This document shows, piece after piece, positions 26,345 to 38,673 of a stretch of DNA of 64,000 bases (position 1 is the first letter of the stretch; every line of letters starts with the position of its first letter). A program made the position numbers and the translations under genes. Under the pieces are notes generated by a model, which worked only from the letters and a program-made list of their open reading frames with translations, had not been told where the DNA came from and did no database searches. The stretch is from Salinarimonas sp. (GTDB lineage Bacteria; Pseudomonadota; Alphaproteobacteria; Rhizobiales; Beijerinckiaceae): assembly GCF_040111675.1 (NCBI RefSeq), contig NZ_CP157794.1:620001-684000 (forward strand). Direction: 5' to 3'.

Positions 26345-27749
26345 CAGTGTTTTCTGCAAAAGCGTGGCGGTTTGGCGCGCCGGTGGGGTTCGGGGGCGGG
26401 GCGAGCGCTGGCTCCTCAATAGCAGGGCGCTCGCCCCGCCCCAGCCGCCGTTAGGCGGCTTCTGCGCGGTCCAGCTGCCGCATCTGTTCCTTCTTGTGCT
26501 CGGCCAGGTGGCTCATGTTGAGGTAGCGCGTGCCCTCCAGCCAGTTTTCGTGGATCTCGACCGCCAGCGCGCGGACGAGGCGCAGGCAGGCCGCGTCGTC
26601 GGGGAAGATGCGCACCACCGTCGTGCGGCGCTTGATCTCCTGGTTGAAGCGCTCGAGCATGTTCGTGGACTTCAGATGCTTATGGTGCTGGCGCGGCAGC
26701 CGGTAGAAGGTCAGCGTCTCCTCGACGTTGTCCTCGACCCACTGCGTCAGCTTCGGGTACTTGTCCTGCCACTTGTTCAGCCAGCGGGCGAGATCCTGGC
26801 GGACCTCGGCGAGGTCGCGCCGGTCGTAGAACCAGCGCAGCTCCTGCAGGCAGTCGTCGTCGTGCTTGCGCGGCACGTGGTCGAGAGCGTTACGCAGGAA
26901 GTGCACGTAGCAGCGTTGCCAGGCCGCGTCGGTGAGCGTCTCCGTCACCGCGCGCTTGAGCCCCTCGTGATCGTCCGAGACCACGAACTCCACGCCCGAC
27001 AGCCCCCGCGCCTTCAGCCCGAGCAGGAAGTCCCGCCAGCTCGAGCGGCTCTCCCGGTTGGCGAGCTCGACGCCCAGCACGTTGCGCCGCCCCTCCCCGT
27101 CGATCCCGATCGCGACCAGCACGGCCCGGCTCTGGATCCCGATCTCGCGGACCTTCTCGTAGCGCGCGTCCAGGATCAGGTAGGGATAGGCCTCCGTCAG
27201 CGGCCGGCGCGCGAACGCCTCCAGCTCCGCGTCCATACGCTTGTTGATCGCGCTGATCGCCGAGGCCGAGAAGGAGTGTCCGCACAGCTCCTCGGTGATC
27301 GCCTTGACCTTGCGCGTCGAGACCCCCTGCACGTACATCTGCGCCAGCGCGCCCACCAGCGCCTTCTCCGAGCGCTGGTAGCGCTCGAACAGCTGCGTCG
27401 AGAACAGCCCGTGCCGATCCTGCGGCACCCGCAGCTCCAGCGTCCCGACCCGCGTCACCAGCGAGCGCGTGTAGTAGCCCGCACGGTAGCCCCGGCGCCC
27501 CTCCGTCCGCTCGCTCTTCTCCGCGTTCAGCACCGCCGTCATCTCCGCCTCCAGCGTCGCCTCCACGATCGCTTGAACCATCCGCGGCAGATAATCCTCG
27601 TCCCGCGACAGCAGCGCCTGGACATCCAACGTGACGGACTTACCCTTCTCTCCGGTCATGGCATGCACCCTCCAGGGGTCGGTGACTTCAGACATCACCA
27701 GCGTGCCATGACCGCCGATCTTAGCATCGGATTTTTGCAGAAGACACAG
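26345..27749 (-). mobile_element. IS256-family insertion sequence
   Basis: The transposase gene is bracketed by imperfect inverted repeats: CAGTGTTTTCTGCAAAA at 26345-26361 and the complement of TTTTTGCAGAAGACACAG at 27732-27749, with two mismatches in about 17 positions. The total of about 1.4 kb fits IS256. No convincing 8-9 bp target duplication is visible at the ends, so one flank may have been rearranged after insertion. It sits between mrpA and the oligopeptide transporter operon, and between inverted extragenic repeats. Confidence 0.85.
26451..27659 (-). CDS. IS256-family (mutator-type) transposase
   Basis: A 402-residue DDE transposase of the Mutator/IS256 type. Catalytic segments are LILDARYEKVRE (first Asp), FVVSDDHEGLKRAV (second Asp) and the glutamate region around STNMLERFNQEIKRR. 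The GRRGYRAGYYTRSLVTRVG and LELRVPQDR stretches are typical of the N-terminal part. The ATG at 27659 is chosen because GGAGG lies eight bases upstream; the frame stays open to a GTG at 27698. The gene appears intact. Confidence 0.94.
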   Translation of the reverse strand: MTGEKGKSVTLDVQALLSRDEDYLPRMVQAIVEATLEAEMTAVLNAEKSERTEGRRGYRAGYYTRSLVTRVGTLELRVPQDRHGLFSTQLFERYQRSEKALVGALAQMYVQGVSTRKVKAITEELCGHSFSASAISAINKRMDAELEAFARRPLTEAYPYLILDARYEKVREIGIQSRAVLVAIGIDGEGRRNVLGVELANRESRSSWRDFLLGLKARGLSGVEFVVSDDHEGLKRAVTETLTDAAWQRCYVHFLRNALDHVPRKHDDDCLQELRWFYDRRDLAEVRQDLARWLNKWQDKYPKLTQWVEDNVEETLTFYRLPRQHHKHLKSTNMLERFNQEIKRRTTVVRIFPDDAACLRLVRALAVEIHENWLEGTRYLNMSHLAEHKKEQMRQLDRAEAA

Positions 27750-27837
27750 TACGCGACCGCTGGTCGCCGCCGAATGCGCCGCTTCGCGGCGAGAGTCCTT
27801 GCGCTTCCGTCCCCTTCCCCTCCGGTCGCTTCGCGAC

Positions 27838-27857
27838 CTCCGGCCGGGGATGACAGG
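27838..27857 (-). repeat. Extragenic repeat, right inverted copy
   Basis: The exact reverse complement of the 20-bp sequence at 26237-26256. It lies just downstream of the oligopeptide ATPase stop codon at 27883, where such palindromic elements often act as transcript ends. Confidence 0.65.
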
Positions 27858-27882
27858 GGTGATGCTCCACGTAGAACCGCGT

Positions 27883-29529
<1,647 letters not shown>

Positions 29530-29530
29530 G

Positions 29531-30685
29531 TCAGCGGTCCCTCGGATCGAGCGCGTCGCGCAGGCCGTCGCCCAGGAAGTTGAGCGCGAACAGGATCGCG
29601 ATCAGCGTCAGCGCGGGGAAGACGAGCATCCAGGTGGCGCTCTGCATGTTGGCGGCGCCCTCCGAGATCAAGACGCCCAGCGAGGTGAGCGGCTCCTGCA
29701 CGCCGAGCCCCAGGAAGGAGAGGAAGCTCTCGAGCAGGATCACCTTCGGCACGAGCAGCGTGAGATAGACGACGACGGGTCCCAGCGTGTTCGGCACGAT
29801 GTGCCGGCGCAGGATGCCGGTGTTCTTCACGCCGAGCGCCTCCGCCGCCTGGACGAATTCCTGGCGCTTCAGCGAGAGCGTCTGCCCGCGCACGATGCGG
29901 GCCATGTCGAGCCATTCGATGGCGCCCACCGCGAGGAACATCAGGATGAAGTTCCGCCCGAAGAACACCACCAGCAGGATGACGAAGAAGATGAACGGCA
30001 GCGAGTAGAGGATGTCGACGAAGCGCATCATCACCGCGTCGATCCGCCCGCCGAGGAAGCCCGCCGTCGCCCCGTAGAGCACGCCGATGGCGAGCGCGGT
30101 GAGCGAGGCGAGCAGCCCGATGGACAGCGAGATGCGCACGCCGATCATGGTGCGCGAGAACAGGTCGCGGCCGTTGGCGTCGGTGCCGAAGAAGAAGTAC
30201 AGCCGGTTCACGTCCGCCACCATCACCGCCTGCGTCTCGTCGGCGGAGACGTCGACGAGACGCGCGTTGGCGAACAGGTCCGAGCGGTCGACGTAGCGGG
30301 TGAAGCGCGGGTCGATGCCGCGCTCGCTGGTGATCGGGGCGGAGACGGTCTCGCCCTCCACCGTGACCTCGCCGATGGTGACCCGGGCGCGGCGCAGGGC
30401 GCTCTCGAACTCGGGGACGATGTTCTCGGCTCGCGGATAGGGCTCCAGGCTCGCCGGGACGCGGACGTATTGCGGGTAGACCTCGTCGTAGGGGTTGGGC
30501 GCCAGGGCCGGGCCGAAGATCGCCACGAAGGCGAAGAACAGGAGCACGATCGCGCTCGCCACGGCGGCGCGGTTCTTGCGCAGGCGGATCCAGGCGTCGC
30601 CCCAGAGCGAGCGCGGCGGGCCGCTGTCCTCGAGCTGGCGTTCCAGATCGTCGGAGGAGGCGGCGGGGTCGAGGCGCATCTGCAT
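29531..30685 (-). CDS. Oligopeptide ABC transporter permease (OppC type)
   Basis: A 384-residue permease. After a polar N-terminus comes one helix (about 39-62), then an unusually long periplasmic insertion of about 110 residues that includes the FFFGTDANGRDLFSR motif, then five helices in the BPD_transp_1 domain. The EAA loop reads EFVQAAEALGVKNTGILRRH. A long insertion of this kind is seen in YejE-like and OppC-like proteins. It is positioned between the OppB-type permease gene (11 bp gap) and the double ATPase gene. Confidence 0.92.
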   Translation of the reverse strand: MQMRLDPAASSDDLERQLEDSGPPRSLWGDAWIRLRKNRAAVASAIVLLFFAFVAIFGPALAPNPYDEVYPQYVRVPASLEPYPRAENIVPEFESALRRARVTIGEVTVEGETVSAPITSERGIDPRFTRYVDRSDLFANARLVDVSADETQAVMVADVNRLYFFFGTDANGRDLFSRTMIGVRISLSIGLLASLTALAIGVLYGATAGFLGGRIDAVMMRFVDILYSLPFIFFVILLVVFFGRNFILMFLAVGAIEWLDMARIVRGQTLSLKRQEFVQAAEALGVKNTGILRRHIVPNTLGPVVVYLTLLVPKVILLESFLSFLGLGVQEPLTSLGVLISEGAANMQSATWMLVFPALTLIAILFALNFLGDGLRDALDPRDR

Positions 30686-30696
30686 GACGCTCTCCC

Positions 30697-31617
30697 TCAG
30701 CTCTCGTAGCGCACGCGCGGGTCGAGCACCGCATAGGCGATGTCGACGAGCAGGTTGAAGATCACGACGAAGAGCGCGATGACGATGACGGTGCCCATCA
30801 CCAGCGTGTAGTCGCGCGCGAGCGCGCCCTGGACGAAGTAGCGGCCGATCCCGGGTATGCCGAAGATGGTCTCGACCACGACCGAGCCCGTCAGCAGAGC
30901 CGCCGCGGCGGGGCCGAGATAGGACACGACGGGCAGGATCGCGGCGCGCAGCGTGTGGGTGATCACGACGACCCGCGTCGGCAGGCCGTAGGCGCGGGCC
31001 GTGCGCACGTGGTTCGAGCGAAGCGCCTCGATCGTCGCGCCGCGGGTGAGGCGGGCGATGATGGCGATCTGCGGCAGAGCCAGGGTGACGACGGGCAGCA
31101 CCATGTGCGCCGGCGTGCCCCAGCCGCCAGCGGGCAGCCAGCCCATCCAGACGCCGAAGAGCAGCGAGAGCACCGGCGCCACGACGAAGTTCGGGATGGT
31201 GATGCCGAAGGTGGCGATGCCCACCACCGCGTAGTCCGCACCCTTGTTCTGGCGCAGCGCCGCGATCACGCCGAGCGTCGCGCCGACGAGGAGCGCCAGC
31301 AGCAGCGCCAGCGCCCCGAGCTGCACCGAGACGGGCAGTCCCAGCCGGAACAGGTCGGCGACCGAGAAGTCGCGACGGGTGAAGCTCGGCCCGAAATCGC
31401 CCTGGAGCACGTTGCCCAGATAGAGCACGTATTGCTGCCAGAGCGGCTTGTCCAAGTTGAAGGCCGCGTTGATGTTCTGCATGATCAACGGGTCGATCGG
31501 CCGCTCGAGGTCGAACGGACCGCCCGGCGCGGCGCGGATCATGAAGAAGGCGACCGTGACGATGATGAAGATCGTGGGGATGGCGCCGGCGAGGCGCCGG
31601 AGCACGAAGCCGATCAT
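30697..31617 (-). CDS. Oligopeptide ABC transporter permease (OppB type)
   Basis: A 306-residue permease beginning MIGFVLRRLAGAIPTIFIIV, the standard OppB/DppB first helix, followed by FDLERPIDPLIMQNINAAFN. The six-helix BPD_transp_1 domain carries the EAA loop VRTARAYGLPTRVVVITHTL. It pairs with the OppC-type subunit. A 12-bp hairpin lies between it and the binding-protein gene upstream, probably lowering its expression relative to the binding protein. Confidence 0.93.
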   Translation of the reverse strand: MIGFVLRRLAGAIPTIFIIVTVAFFMIRAAPGGPFDLERPIDPLIMQNINAAFNLDKPLWQQYVLYLGNVLQGDFGPSFTRRDFSVADLFRLGLPVSVQLGALALLLALLVGATLGVIAALRQNKGADYAVVGIATFGITIPNFVVAPVLSLLFGVWMGWLPAGGWGTPAHMVLPVVTLALPQIAIIARLTRGATIEALRSNHVRTARAYGLPTRVVVITHTLRAAILPVVSYLGPAAAALLTGSVVVETIFGIPGIGRYFVQGALARDYTLVMGTVIVIALFVVIFNLLVDIAYAVLDPRVRYES

Positions 31618-31710
31618 GGCGGTGTCCTGATTACGGCAATTCTGCGCCGACGCACGGGACGCAGACGGGTTCCCCGCCGCGCACGCTCCCGCGGCGTCCT
31701 GCCGCGGTGA

Positions 31711-31741
31711 GGCCCGCGCGCGAGAGCGCCGCGCGCGGGCC
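31711..31741 (-). terminator. Strong stem-loop between binding-protein and permease genes
   Basis: A perfect 12-bp GC stem (31711-31722 with 31730-31741) and 7-nt loop sit in the 147-bp gap after the oppA-type gene. Without a T-run it is more likely a partial terminator or 3'-end stabiliser that favours oppA mRNA. Confidence 0.55.
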
Positions 31742-31764
31742 GGTCGTCATGGAGGAGGCGCGTC

Positions 31765-33366
31765 TCACTGCTGGAGCGAGAGGAAGCGCGTTCCGTGGAC
31801 GTTCATGATGTTGTCCTCCCAGCCCTCGAGATTCGGGGAGACGAGCGCCTTGGACGTGTAGAACAGGATCGGGATCGCCGGCACGTTCTCGAGGAACAGC
31901 CGCTCGGCCTCGGCCAGGATCTCGGCGCGGGCCTGCAGATCGGTCTCCTGCTCGGCCCGCTCCATCAGCGCGTCGTACTCCTCGTTCGACCAGCGCGGAT
32001 AGTTGAAGCCGAGGTTGTCCGACTCGTAGAGGAAGAGGAAGTTCTGCGGATCGTTGTAGTCGCCGATCCAGCCGGCGCGGGCGACGTCGAACTCGCCGTC
32101 CTCGCGCAGGTAGTTGAAGTAGGTGGCGCCTTCCATCTCGGTGATGGTCGTCTCGATGCCGATGTTGCGCAGCATCTCGGAGACCGCCGTCATGGTGTTG
32201 CGGTTGTTCTCCGAGGTGTTGTAGCGCAGGTCCACCGTGAGCTCGCCCTCCTCGATGCCGGCCTCTGCGAGGAGCTCCTTGGCGCGGTCCTCGCGGTCGA
32301 GGATGTCGTCCTCGGCGTAGGAGAGCTGCGGCGGGGTCTCGACGTAGTTGTTGGTGCCGGGCGGCACCAGCGAGTAGGCCGGCACCATCGTGCCCTGCCA
32401 GATCTCCTCGGCGAGGAAGACGCGGTCGATGGCGAGCGACATCGCCTCGCGCACGCGCGGATCGCCGAGCACGTCCTTGGTGGTCTTCACCGGCAGGTAG
32501 TAGGTGCCGAGATAGGGCGCGACGCGGACCTGGTCGCCCAGGCGCGCGCGCAGCTCGTCGATCTGCTCGGAGGGCAGGTCGGAGCAGGACTGCACCTCGC
32601 CCGCCTCGAAGCGGCGCACGCAGGTGGCGCGCTCCTCGAAGGGGATGTAGTTGACCACGTCGATCTGGACGTTCTCGGCGTCGTGGAAGTTCTCGTTCTT
32701 GCGCAGCACGATCCGGTCGTTGGGGACGAAGGATTCGAGCGTGTAGGCGCCGTTGGTGACGATGTTCTCGGGCCGGGTGAAGGCGTCCCCGTGCTCCTCG
32801 ACCGAGGCCTGGTGCAGCGGCAGGCCGGTCTGGTGCGTGAGCAGCTCGACGAAGTAGGGCGTCGCCTGCTCGAGCGTGATCTCGAGCGTCTTGTCGTCGA
32901 TCGCCCGGGCGCCGAGCTCCTCCTTGGGCATGTCGCCCGTGTTGATCGCCTCGGCGTTCGCGATCGGGTAGAGGATGTTGGCGTAGCCCGCGGCGGTGGC
33001 CGGGTCCTGGATGCGGCGCAACGCGAAGACGAAGTCCTGCGCGGTGACGGGGTCGCCGTTCGACCAGCGCGCGTCCTCGCGCAGCTTGAACGTGTAGACC
33101 GTGCCGTCCTCCGTCACCTCCCAGCTCTCCGCGGCGCCGGGGACCACCTCGGCCTCGTTGTCGTACACGACCAGTCCCTCGTACAGGTCGCGCAGGATGT
33201 GCGCTTCCGCGACCGTCGAGGTCTTGTGCTGGTCGAGCGACGACGGGTCGGTGTCGTTGCCGCGGTTGTAGACGACCTCCTGGGCGAGGGCCGGGCCGCC
33301 CGCCACGCCGAGAGCCGTGGCCAGCGCGACCGACAGCGCGCCCGCCTTGAGCATGGTCTTGATCAT
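31765..33366 (-). CDS. Oligopeptide ABC transporter, periplasmic binding protein (OppA/MppA type)
   Basis: A 533-residue SBP family 5 protein. The signal peptide covers residues 1-28 (MIKTMLKAG, hydrophobic core, cleavage near ALAQ), followed by VVYNRGNDTDPSSLDQHKTS, LYEGLVVYDNEAEVVPGAAE and FKLREDARWSNGDPVTAQDF, all typical of OppA. Two cysteines near residues 235-245 (ERATCVRRFEAGEVQSCSD) match the conserved OppA disulfide region. It delivers peptides, possibly murein peptides, to the permease genes downstream. First gene of the operon; it is divergent from the O-methyltransferase gene. Confidence 0.94.
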   Translation of the reverse strand: MIKTMLKAGALSVALATALGVAGGPALAQEVVYNRGNDTDPSSLDQHKTSTVAEAHILRDLYEGLVVYDNEAEVVPGAAESWEVTEDGTVYTFKLREDARWSNGDPVTAQDFVFALRRIQDPATAAGYANILYPIANAEAINTGDMPKEELGARAIDDKTLEITLEQATPYFVELLTHQTGLPLHQASVEEHGDAFTRPENIVTNGAYTLESFVPNDRIVLRKNENFHDAENVQIDVVNYIPFEERATCVRRFEAGEVQSCSDLPSEQIDELRARLGDQVRVAPYLGTYYLPVKTTKDVLGDPRVREAMSLAIDRVFLAEEIWQGTMVPAYSLVPPGTNNYVETPPQLSYAEDDILDREDRAKELLAEAGIEEGELTVDLRYNTSENNRNTMTAVSEMLRNIGIETTITEMEGATYFNYLREDGEFDVARAGWIGDYNDPQNFLFLYESDNLGFNYPRWSNEEYDALMERAEQETDLQARAEILAEAERLFLENVPAIPILFYTSKALVSPNLEGWEDNIMNVHGTRFLSLQQ

Positions 33367-33573
33367 GAGCGATGTGTCTCCCTGCTGCCGTTCACGGCAG
33401 ATGGCTCCGTCTCCCGCGACGGATTACATGTAAACTATCTGGTGCCGTGGCGACCCGCAAGCGTGGCCGTTGTGTAACGAACCACGGCCGGTCGCGCTTG
33501 GCCACGCTTGCTTTCCCGGTCGCGACGGGTGACACCTCCGCCAATCCCGCGCCCGGCCGGAGGAGGCCCGATC
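33367..33573. promoter_or_regulatory. Divergent promoter region, oppA-type gene / O-methyltransferase
   Basis: A 207-bp divergent gap with an AT-richer core around 33420-33440 that contains the palindrome TTACATGTAA (33424-33433). A GGAGG lies upstream of the methyltransferase ATG. No regulator gene is adjacent, and exact promoter elements could not be assigned. Confidence 0.4.
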
Positions 33574-34260
33574 ATGTCCGAAACCGCAGGCGAAGCCACC
33601 TGGCAGGACGTCGACGCCTATGTCGAGGAGCGGCTCGGCATCGTCGACCCCGCGCTCGCCATGGCGCTTGCCGCGAACCGCGAGGCGGGGCTGCCGACCA
33701 TCGACGTCTCGCCGGCGCACGGGCGGATGCTGGAGATCGTCGCGCGCATGGTGTCGGCGCGGCGCGTGCTGGAGATCGGGACGCTCGGCGGCTACTCCAC
33801 CATCTGCCTCGCCCGCGGCCTCGCCGAGGGCGGGCGCGTCGTCACGCTGGAGGCGGACCCGAAGCATGCGGAGGTCGCGCGCGCGAACCTCGCCCGCGCC
33901 GGGCTCGCCGAGCGCGTGGAGATCCGGATGGGCAAGGCGCTCGACACCCTGCCGGCGCTCGAGGCCGAGGGCGCGGGACCGTTCGACCTCGTCTTCGCGG
34001 ACGCCGACAAGCGCTCCAACCCCGACTATCTGGCCTGGGCCGTGCGGCTCGGGCGACCCGGGACGGCGATCGTCATCGACAACGTGATCCGCGACGGGCG
34101 GGTCCTCGACGCGCACACGGCCGACGCCGACATCGCGGGCACGCGCGCCCTGTTCGACGCGCTCGCCGCCGAGCGGCGGCTCACGGCCACCGCCGTGCAG
34201 ACGGTGGGATCCAAGGGATACGACGGCTTCGTGCTGGCGATCCTCGGCGGAGGCTGCTAG
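33574..34260 (+). CDS. SAM-dependent O-methyltransferase (family 3)
   Basis: A 228-residue methyltransferase of the catechol/caffeoyl-CoA O-methyltransferase family. It has VLEIGTLGGYSTICLAR (SAM motif I, about residues 69-85), VVTLEADPKHAEVARANL, and the metal-binding DLVFADADKRSNPDY with a second metal ligand region VIDNVIRDG. The conserved C-terminal KGYDGFVLAIL is present. The acceptor is probably a catechol-like or similar small molecule but is not identifiable. A GGAGGAGG run lies just upstream of the ATG. Confidence 0.88.
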   Translation: MSETAGEATWQDVDAYVEERLGIVDPALAMALAANREAGLPTIDVSPAHGRMLEIVARMVSARRVLEIGTLGGYSTICLARGLAEGGRVVTLEADPKHAEVARANLARAGLAERVEIRMGKALDTLPALEAEGAGPFDLVFADADKRSNPDYLAWAVRLGRPGTAIVIDNVIRDGRVLDAHTADADIAGTRALFDALAAERRLTATAVQTVGSKGYDGFVLAILGGGC

Positions 34261-34300
34261 GCCTCCCGCATCGCGAGGCGGACGAGGGGACTTGGGGCAC

Positions 34301-35188
34301 GTGACGACCGTGATGCGGCTGGCGGTCGGAAGCATCGTCGTCGGCCTGACCGTCCTGGCGCTGAAGTTCGCGGCCTTCTGGCTGACGGGTTCGGTCGCGC
34401 TCTATTCCGACGCGCTGGAGAGCATCGTCAACGTCGCCGCCGCGGTGGCGGCGCTCGTCGCCGTCCGGCTGTCCGCCATGCCGGCCGACCGGAACCACCC
34501 CTACGGCCACCACAAGGCGGAATACTTCTCCGCCGTGATCGAGGGCGTGCTGATCATCGTCGCGGCGCTCTCCATCGCGCGGGCGGCCTATCTCGCCATC
34601 GTCGAGCCGCACGATCCGGCCTTCACGGCGGAAGGCATCGCGATCAACGCGCTGGCGAGCGTGATCAACGGCGCCTGGGCGGCGGTGCTGATCCGTCAGG
34701 GCCGCGCCCGGCGCTCGCCGGCGCTCTCCGCCGACGGGCGGCATCTCCTCACCGACGTGGTCTCCTCGGTCGGCGTCCTCGCCGGCGTGATCCTCGCCGC
34801 GGCGACCGGCTACGTGCTGCTCGACCCGATCCTGGCCTTGCTGGTGGCCGTGAACATCCTCTGGTCCGGGTGGCAGCTGGTGAAATCCTCCGTCGGCGGG
34901 CTGATGGACGAGGCGGTCGCGCCGGAGGCGCTGGAGGCGATCCGCGAGATCATCTCGCGCAACGCCGACGGCGCGCTGGAGGCGCACGACCTGCGCACCC
35001 GTCAGGCGGGCCGCGTCACCTTCATCGACTTCCACCTCGTCGTGCCCGGCGAGCTCTCCGTGCTCGAGGCCCACGCCATCTGCGACCGCATCGAGGCGGC
35101 GCTCCGGGCCGAGGTGGGCGAGGCGACCATCACCATCCACGTCGAGCCGGAAGACAAGGCCAAGCACACGGGCGTTCTGGTTCTCTGA
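34301..35188 (+). CDS. Cation diffusion facilitator family transporter (FieF type)
   Basis: A protein of about 295 residues with six membrane helices and a C-terminal cytoplasmic domain. Metal-site motifs are in place: ALYSDALESIVN (helix II; Asp pair spacing as in FieF), HPYGHHKAEYF before helix III, and LLTDVVSSVGV (helix V). The ADGRHL motif precedes helix V. It exports divalent metals such as Fe2+, Zn2+ or Mn2+ using the proton gradient. The start is uncertain: GTG at 34301 is chosen for its distance from GAGGGG; TTG 34292, GTG 34310 or ATG 34313 are alternatives. It is convergent with lepA. Confidence 0.88.
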   Translation: MTTVMRLAVGSIVVGLTVLALKFAAFWLTGSVALYSDALESIVNVAAAVAALVAVRLSAMPADRNHPYGHHKAEYFSAVIEGVLIIVAALSIARAAYLAIVEPHDPAFTAEGIAINALASVINGAWAAVLIRQGRARRSPALSADGRHLLTDVVSSVGVLAGVILAAATGYVLLDPILALLVAVNILWSGWQLVKSSVGGLMDEAVAPEALEAIREIISRNADGALEAHDLRTRQAGRVTFIDFHLVVPGELSVLEAHAICDRIEAALRAEVGEATITIHVEPEDKAKHTGVLVL

Positions 35189-35225
35189 CGGCTGCGCGAG
35201 ACGACCGCGAGCGCTCGTGAAGACC

Positions 35226-37031
<1,806 letters not shown>

Positions 37032-37231
37032 GGGAATCCGGGCCGGGCGCGCCGTCGCGCGCCGATGAGCTAGCGTGATCGGGAGATAGCAGCGGCGGGG
37101 GGGTTCGCCAAGGGGTCGCCGAGGGGAGGGGCGCGAGGCGCGCCGCCGCGGGGGCCTCTCGACGCCGGCCGGTCTTCATCCTGCCGTCATCGCCGCGTGG
37201 TCTCTACGCGACCCATGAGGAGGACGGGACG

Positions 37232-38128
37232 ATGACGGAAATTCCGGTCGGGATGAGCGCCGACGTCGCGCGCAGCGACGTCACGGACCTCGCAGCCGAG
37301 CTCGATCGCCTGGAGCGGCTCGACGTGGACATCGTCGAGATTCCGCTCCTGTCGCTCGACATGATCGCGCACGGCCGCGTGCTGCCGGGGCCCCTCGCGC
37401 GGCTGGTCGAGGCCTGCGCCGGGCGCGGGATCGGCTACAGCGTGCATGCGGCGATCGGGCTGAACTTCTTCAGCGCGCCGGAGCACCTGCCGCTGCATTT
37501 CGACGTGCTGCGGGCGTCCCTCGACGTGGCGGCGCGGATCGGGGCGCGGCATCTCGTCATGCACACGGGCTTCTGCTCCGCGCGGGCGGGGGACATCGAG
37601 GAGCGCTTCGCCCGGCAGCGCGAGTGGCTCGCCCGCGGCGCCGTCGAGGCGGCCGCGCGCGACTGCGTGCTGTGCGTCGAGAACGTGCCGCCCACCGGAG
37701 GCGACATGTACACCGCCGCGCCCTCGCGGCTCGCCCGCGAGATCGCCGCGATCGGCGACGCGCACGTGCGCGCGACGCTCGACGTCTCGCACGGCTATCT
37801 CTACGCCGGAGCGACCGGCGCGGACGCCTTCGCCGAGGTCGCGGCCGTCGCGCCGCACGCGCGCCACGTCCACCTGCACGATTCCTTCGGCCGCCCAGGC
37901 GATCTCTTCTTCGCCTACACCGACGCCGAGAAGATGCATTTCGGGCTCGGCGACCTGCACCTGCCCCTGGGCTGGGGCGCCATCCCCTTCGAGCGGCTGA
38001 TGCGCGAGGCGACCTTCGACACGGGCGTCGTCTTCATGATCGAGCTGCCGGAGCGCTTCGCCTGCGAGGCGGCCGCGACCCTCGCCGAGGCGCGCCGGCT
38101 GGCGGCTCTGGCGCGGGCGGCCTCGTGA
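37232..38128 (+). CDS. Sugar phosphate isomerase/epimerase-family TIM-barrel protein
   Basis: A 298-residue AP-endonuclease-2-type TIM barrel. Likely metal ligands are in VMHTGF (His), VLCVENVPP (Glu), TLDVSHGYLY (Asp, His), HVHLHDSFG (His, Asp) and the final FMIELPERF (Glu), the normal set for xylose-isomerase-like barrels. The substrate cannot be told from sequence; relatives include isomerases, epimerases and dehydratases of sugars and inositols. It ends directly against the convergent UPF0178 gene, with no intervening base. Confidence 0.82.
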   Translation: MTEIPVGMSADVARSDVTDLAAELDRLERLDVDIVEIPLLSLDMIAHGRVLPGPLARLVEACAGRGIGYSVHAAIGLNFFSAPEHLPLHFDVLRASLDVAARIGARHLVMHTGFCSARAGDIEERFARQREWLARGAVEAAARDCVLCVENVPPTGGDMYTAAPSRLAREIAAIGDAHVRATLDVSHGYLYAGATGADAFAEVAAVAPHARHVHLHDSFGRPGDLFFAYTDAEKMHFGLGDLHLPLGWGAIPFERLMREATFDTGVVFMIELPERFACEAAATLAEARRLAALARAAS

Positions 38129-38575
38129 TCAGCGCCCGGCCCGCCGCAGCTCCCGGTCGAGCGTCTGCAGGAAGGCGGACCTGTCCCTCGCGGAGAAGGG
38201 CTTCGGCCCGCCGGTGACGGCGCCGGCCTCGCGCAGGTCGCTCATCAGGTCGCGCACGGCGCGCGCCATGCCGATCGAGGCCTCGTCGAACACCTTGCCC
38301 GTGGGCGAGAGCGCGACCGCGCCGGCCTTCACGCAGCGGTCGGCCAGCGGCACGTCGGCGGTGACGACGACGTCCCCGGGGCCGGCGCGCTCGGCGATCC
38401 AGTCGTCCGCGACGTCGAGACCGCCCGGGACGATCACCCGCTCGATGGCGGGGTCTCGCGGGACGGCGAGGAAGGAATTGGCGACGACCTTGACCGTCGC
38501 GCCGTGCCGGGCGGCGACCTTGTAGACCTCCTCCTTCACGGGACAGGCGTCGGCGTCGACGTAGACGATGGTCAT
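38129..38575 (-). CDS. UPF0178 family protein (YaiI/YqxD)
   Basis: A 148-residue protein beginning MTIVYVDADACPVKEEV, the family signature, with VVANSFLAVP, DVVVTADVPLADRC and a C-terminal SARDRSAFLQTLDREL that is well conserved. The fold is PIN-like (NYN-related), with an aspartate pair near the N-terminus, but no reaction is established. The start at 38575 follows the family; 14 upstream in-frame codons are ignored. It is divergent from the sirtuin gene. Confidence 0.92.
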   Translation of the reverse strand: MTIVYVDADACPVKEEVYKVAARHGATVKVVANSFLAVPRDPAIERVIVPGGLDVADDWIAERAGPGDVVVTADVPLADRCVKAGAVALSPTGKVFDEASIGMARAVRDLMSDLREAGAVTGGPKPFSARDRSAFLQTLDRELRRAGR

Positions 38576-38673
38576 CGGGCGGCGTCCTTCGTGCTGGCCG
38601 GCGTCGGTATCGCGCATCCGGCGCAGGAGGGAAAGGGCTCCCCCGTGGCGCGGCCCTGCGCTAGGCTGGCGCC

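Noticed and set aside
31711..31741. Intrinsic terminator ending transcription after the oppA-type gene
   Set aside because: The stem is strong but lacks a T-run, and the permease and ATPase genes behind it have no other evident promoter.
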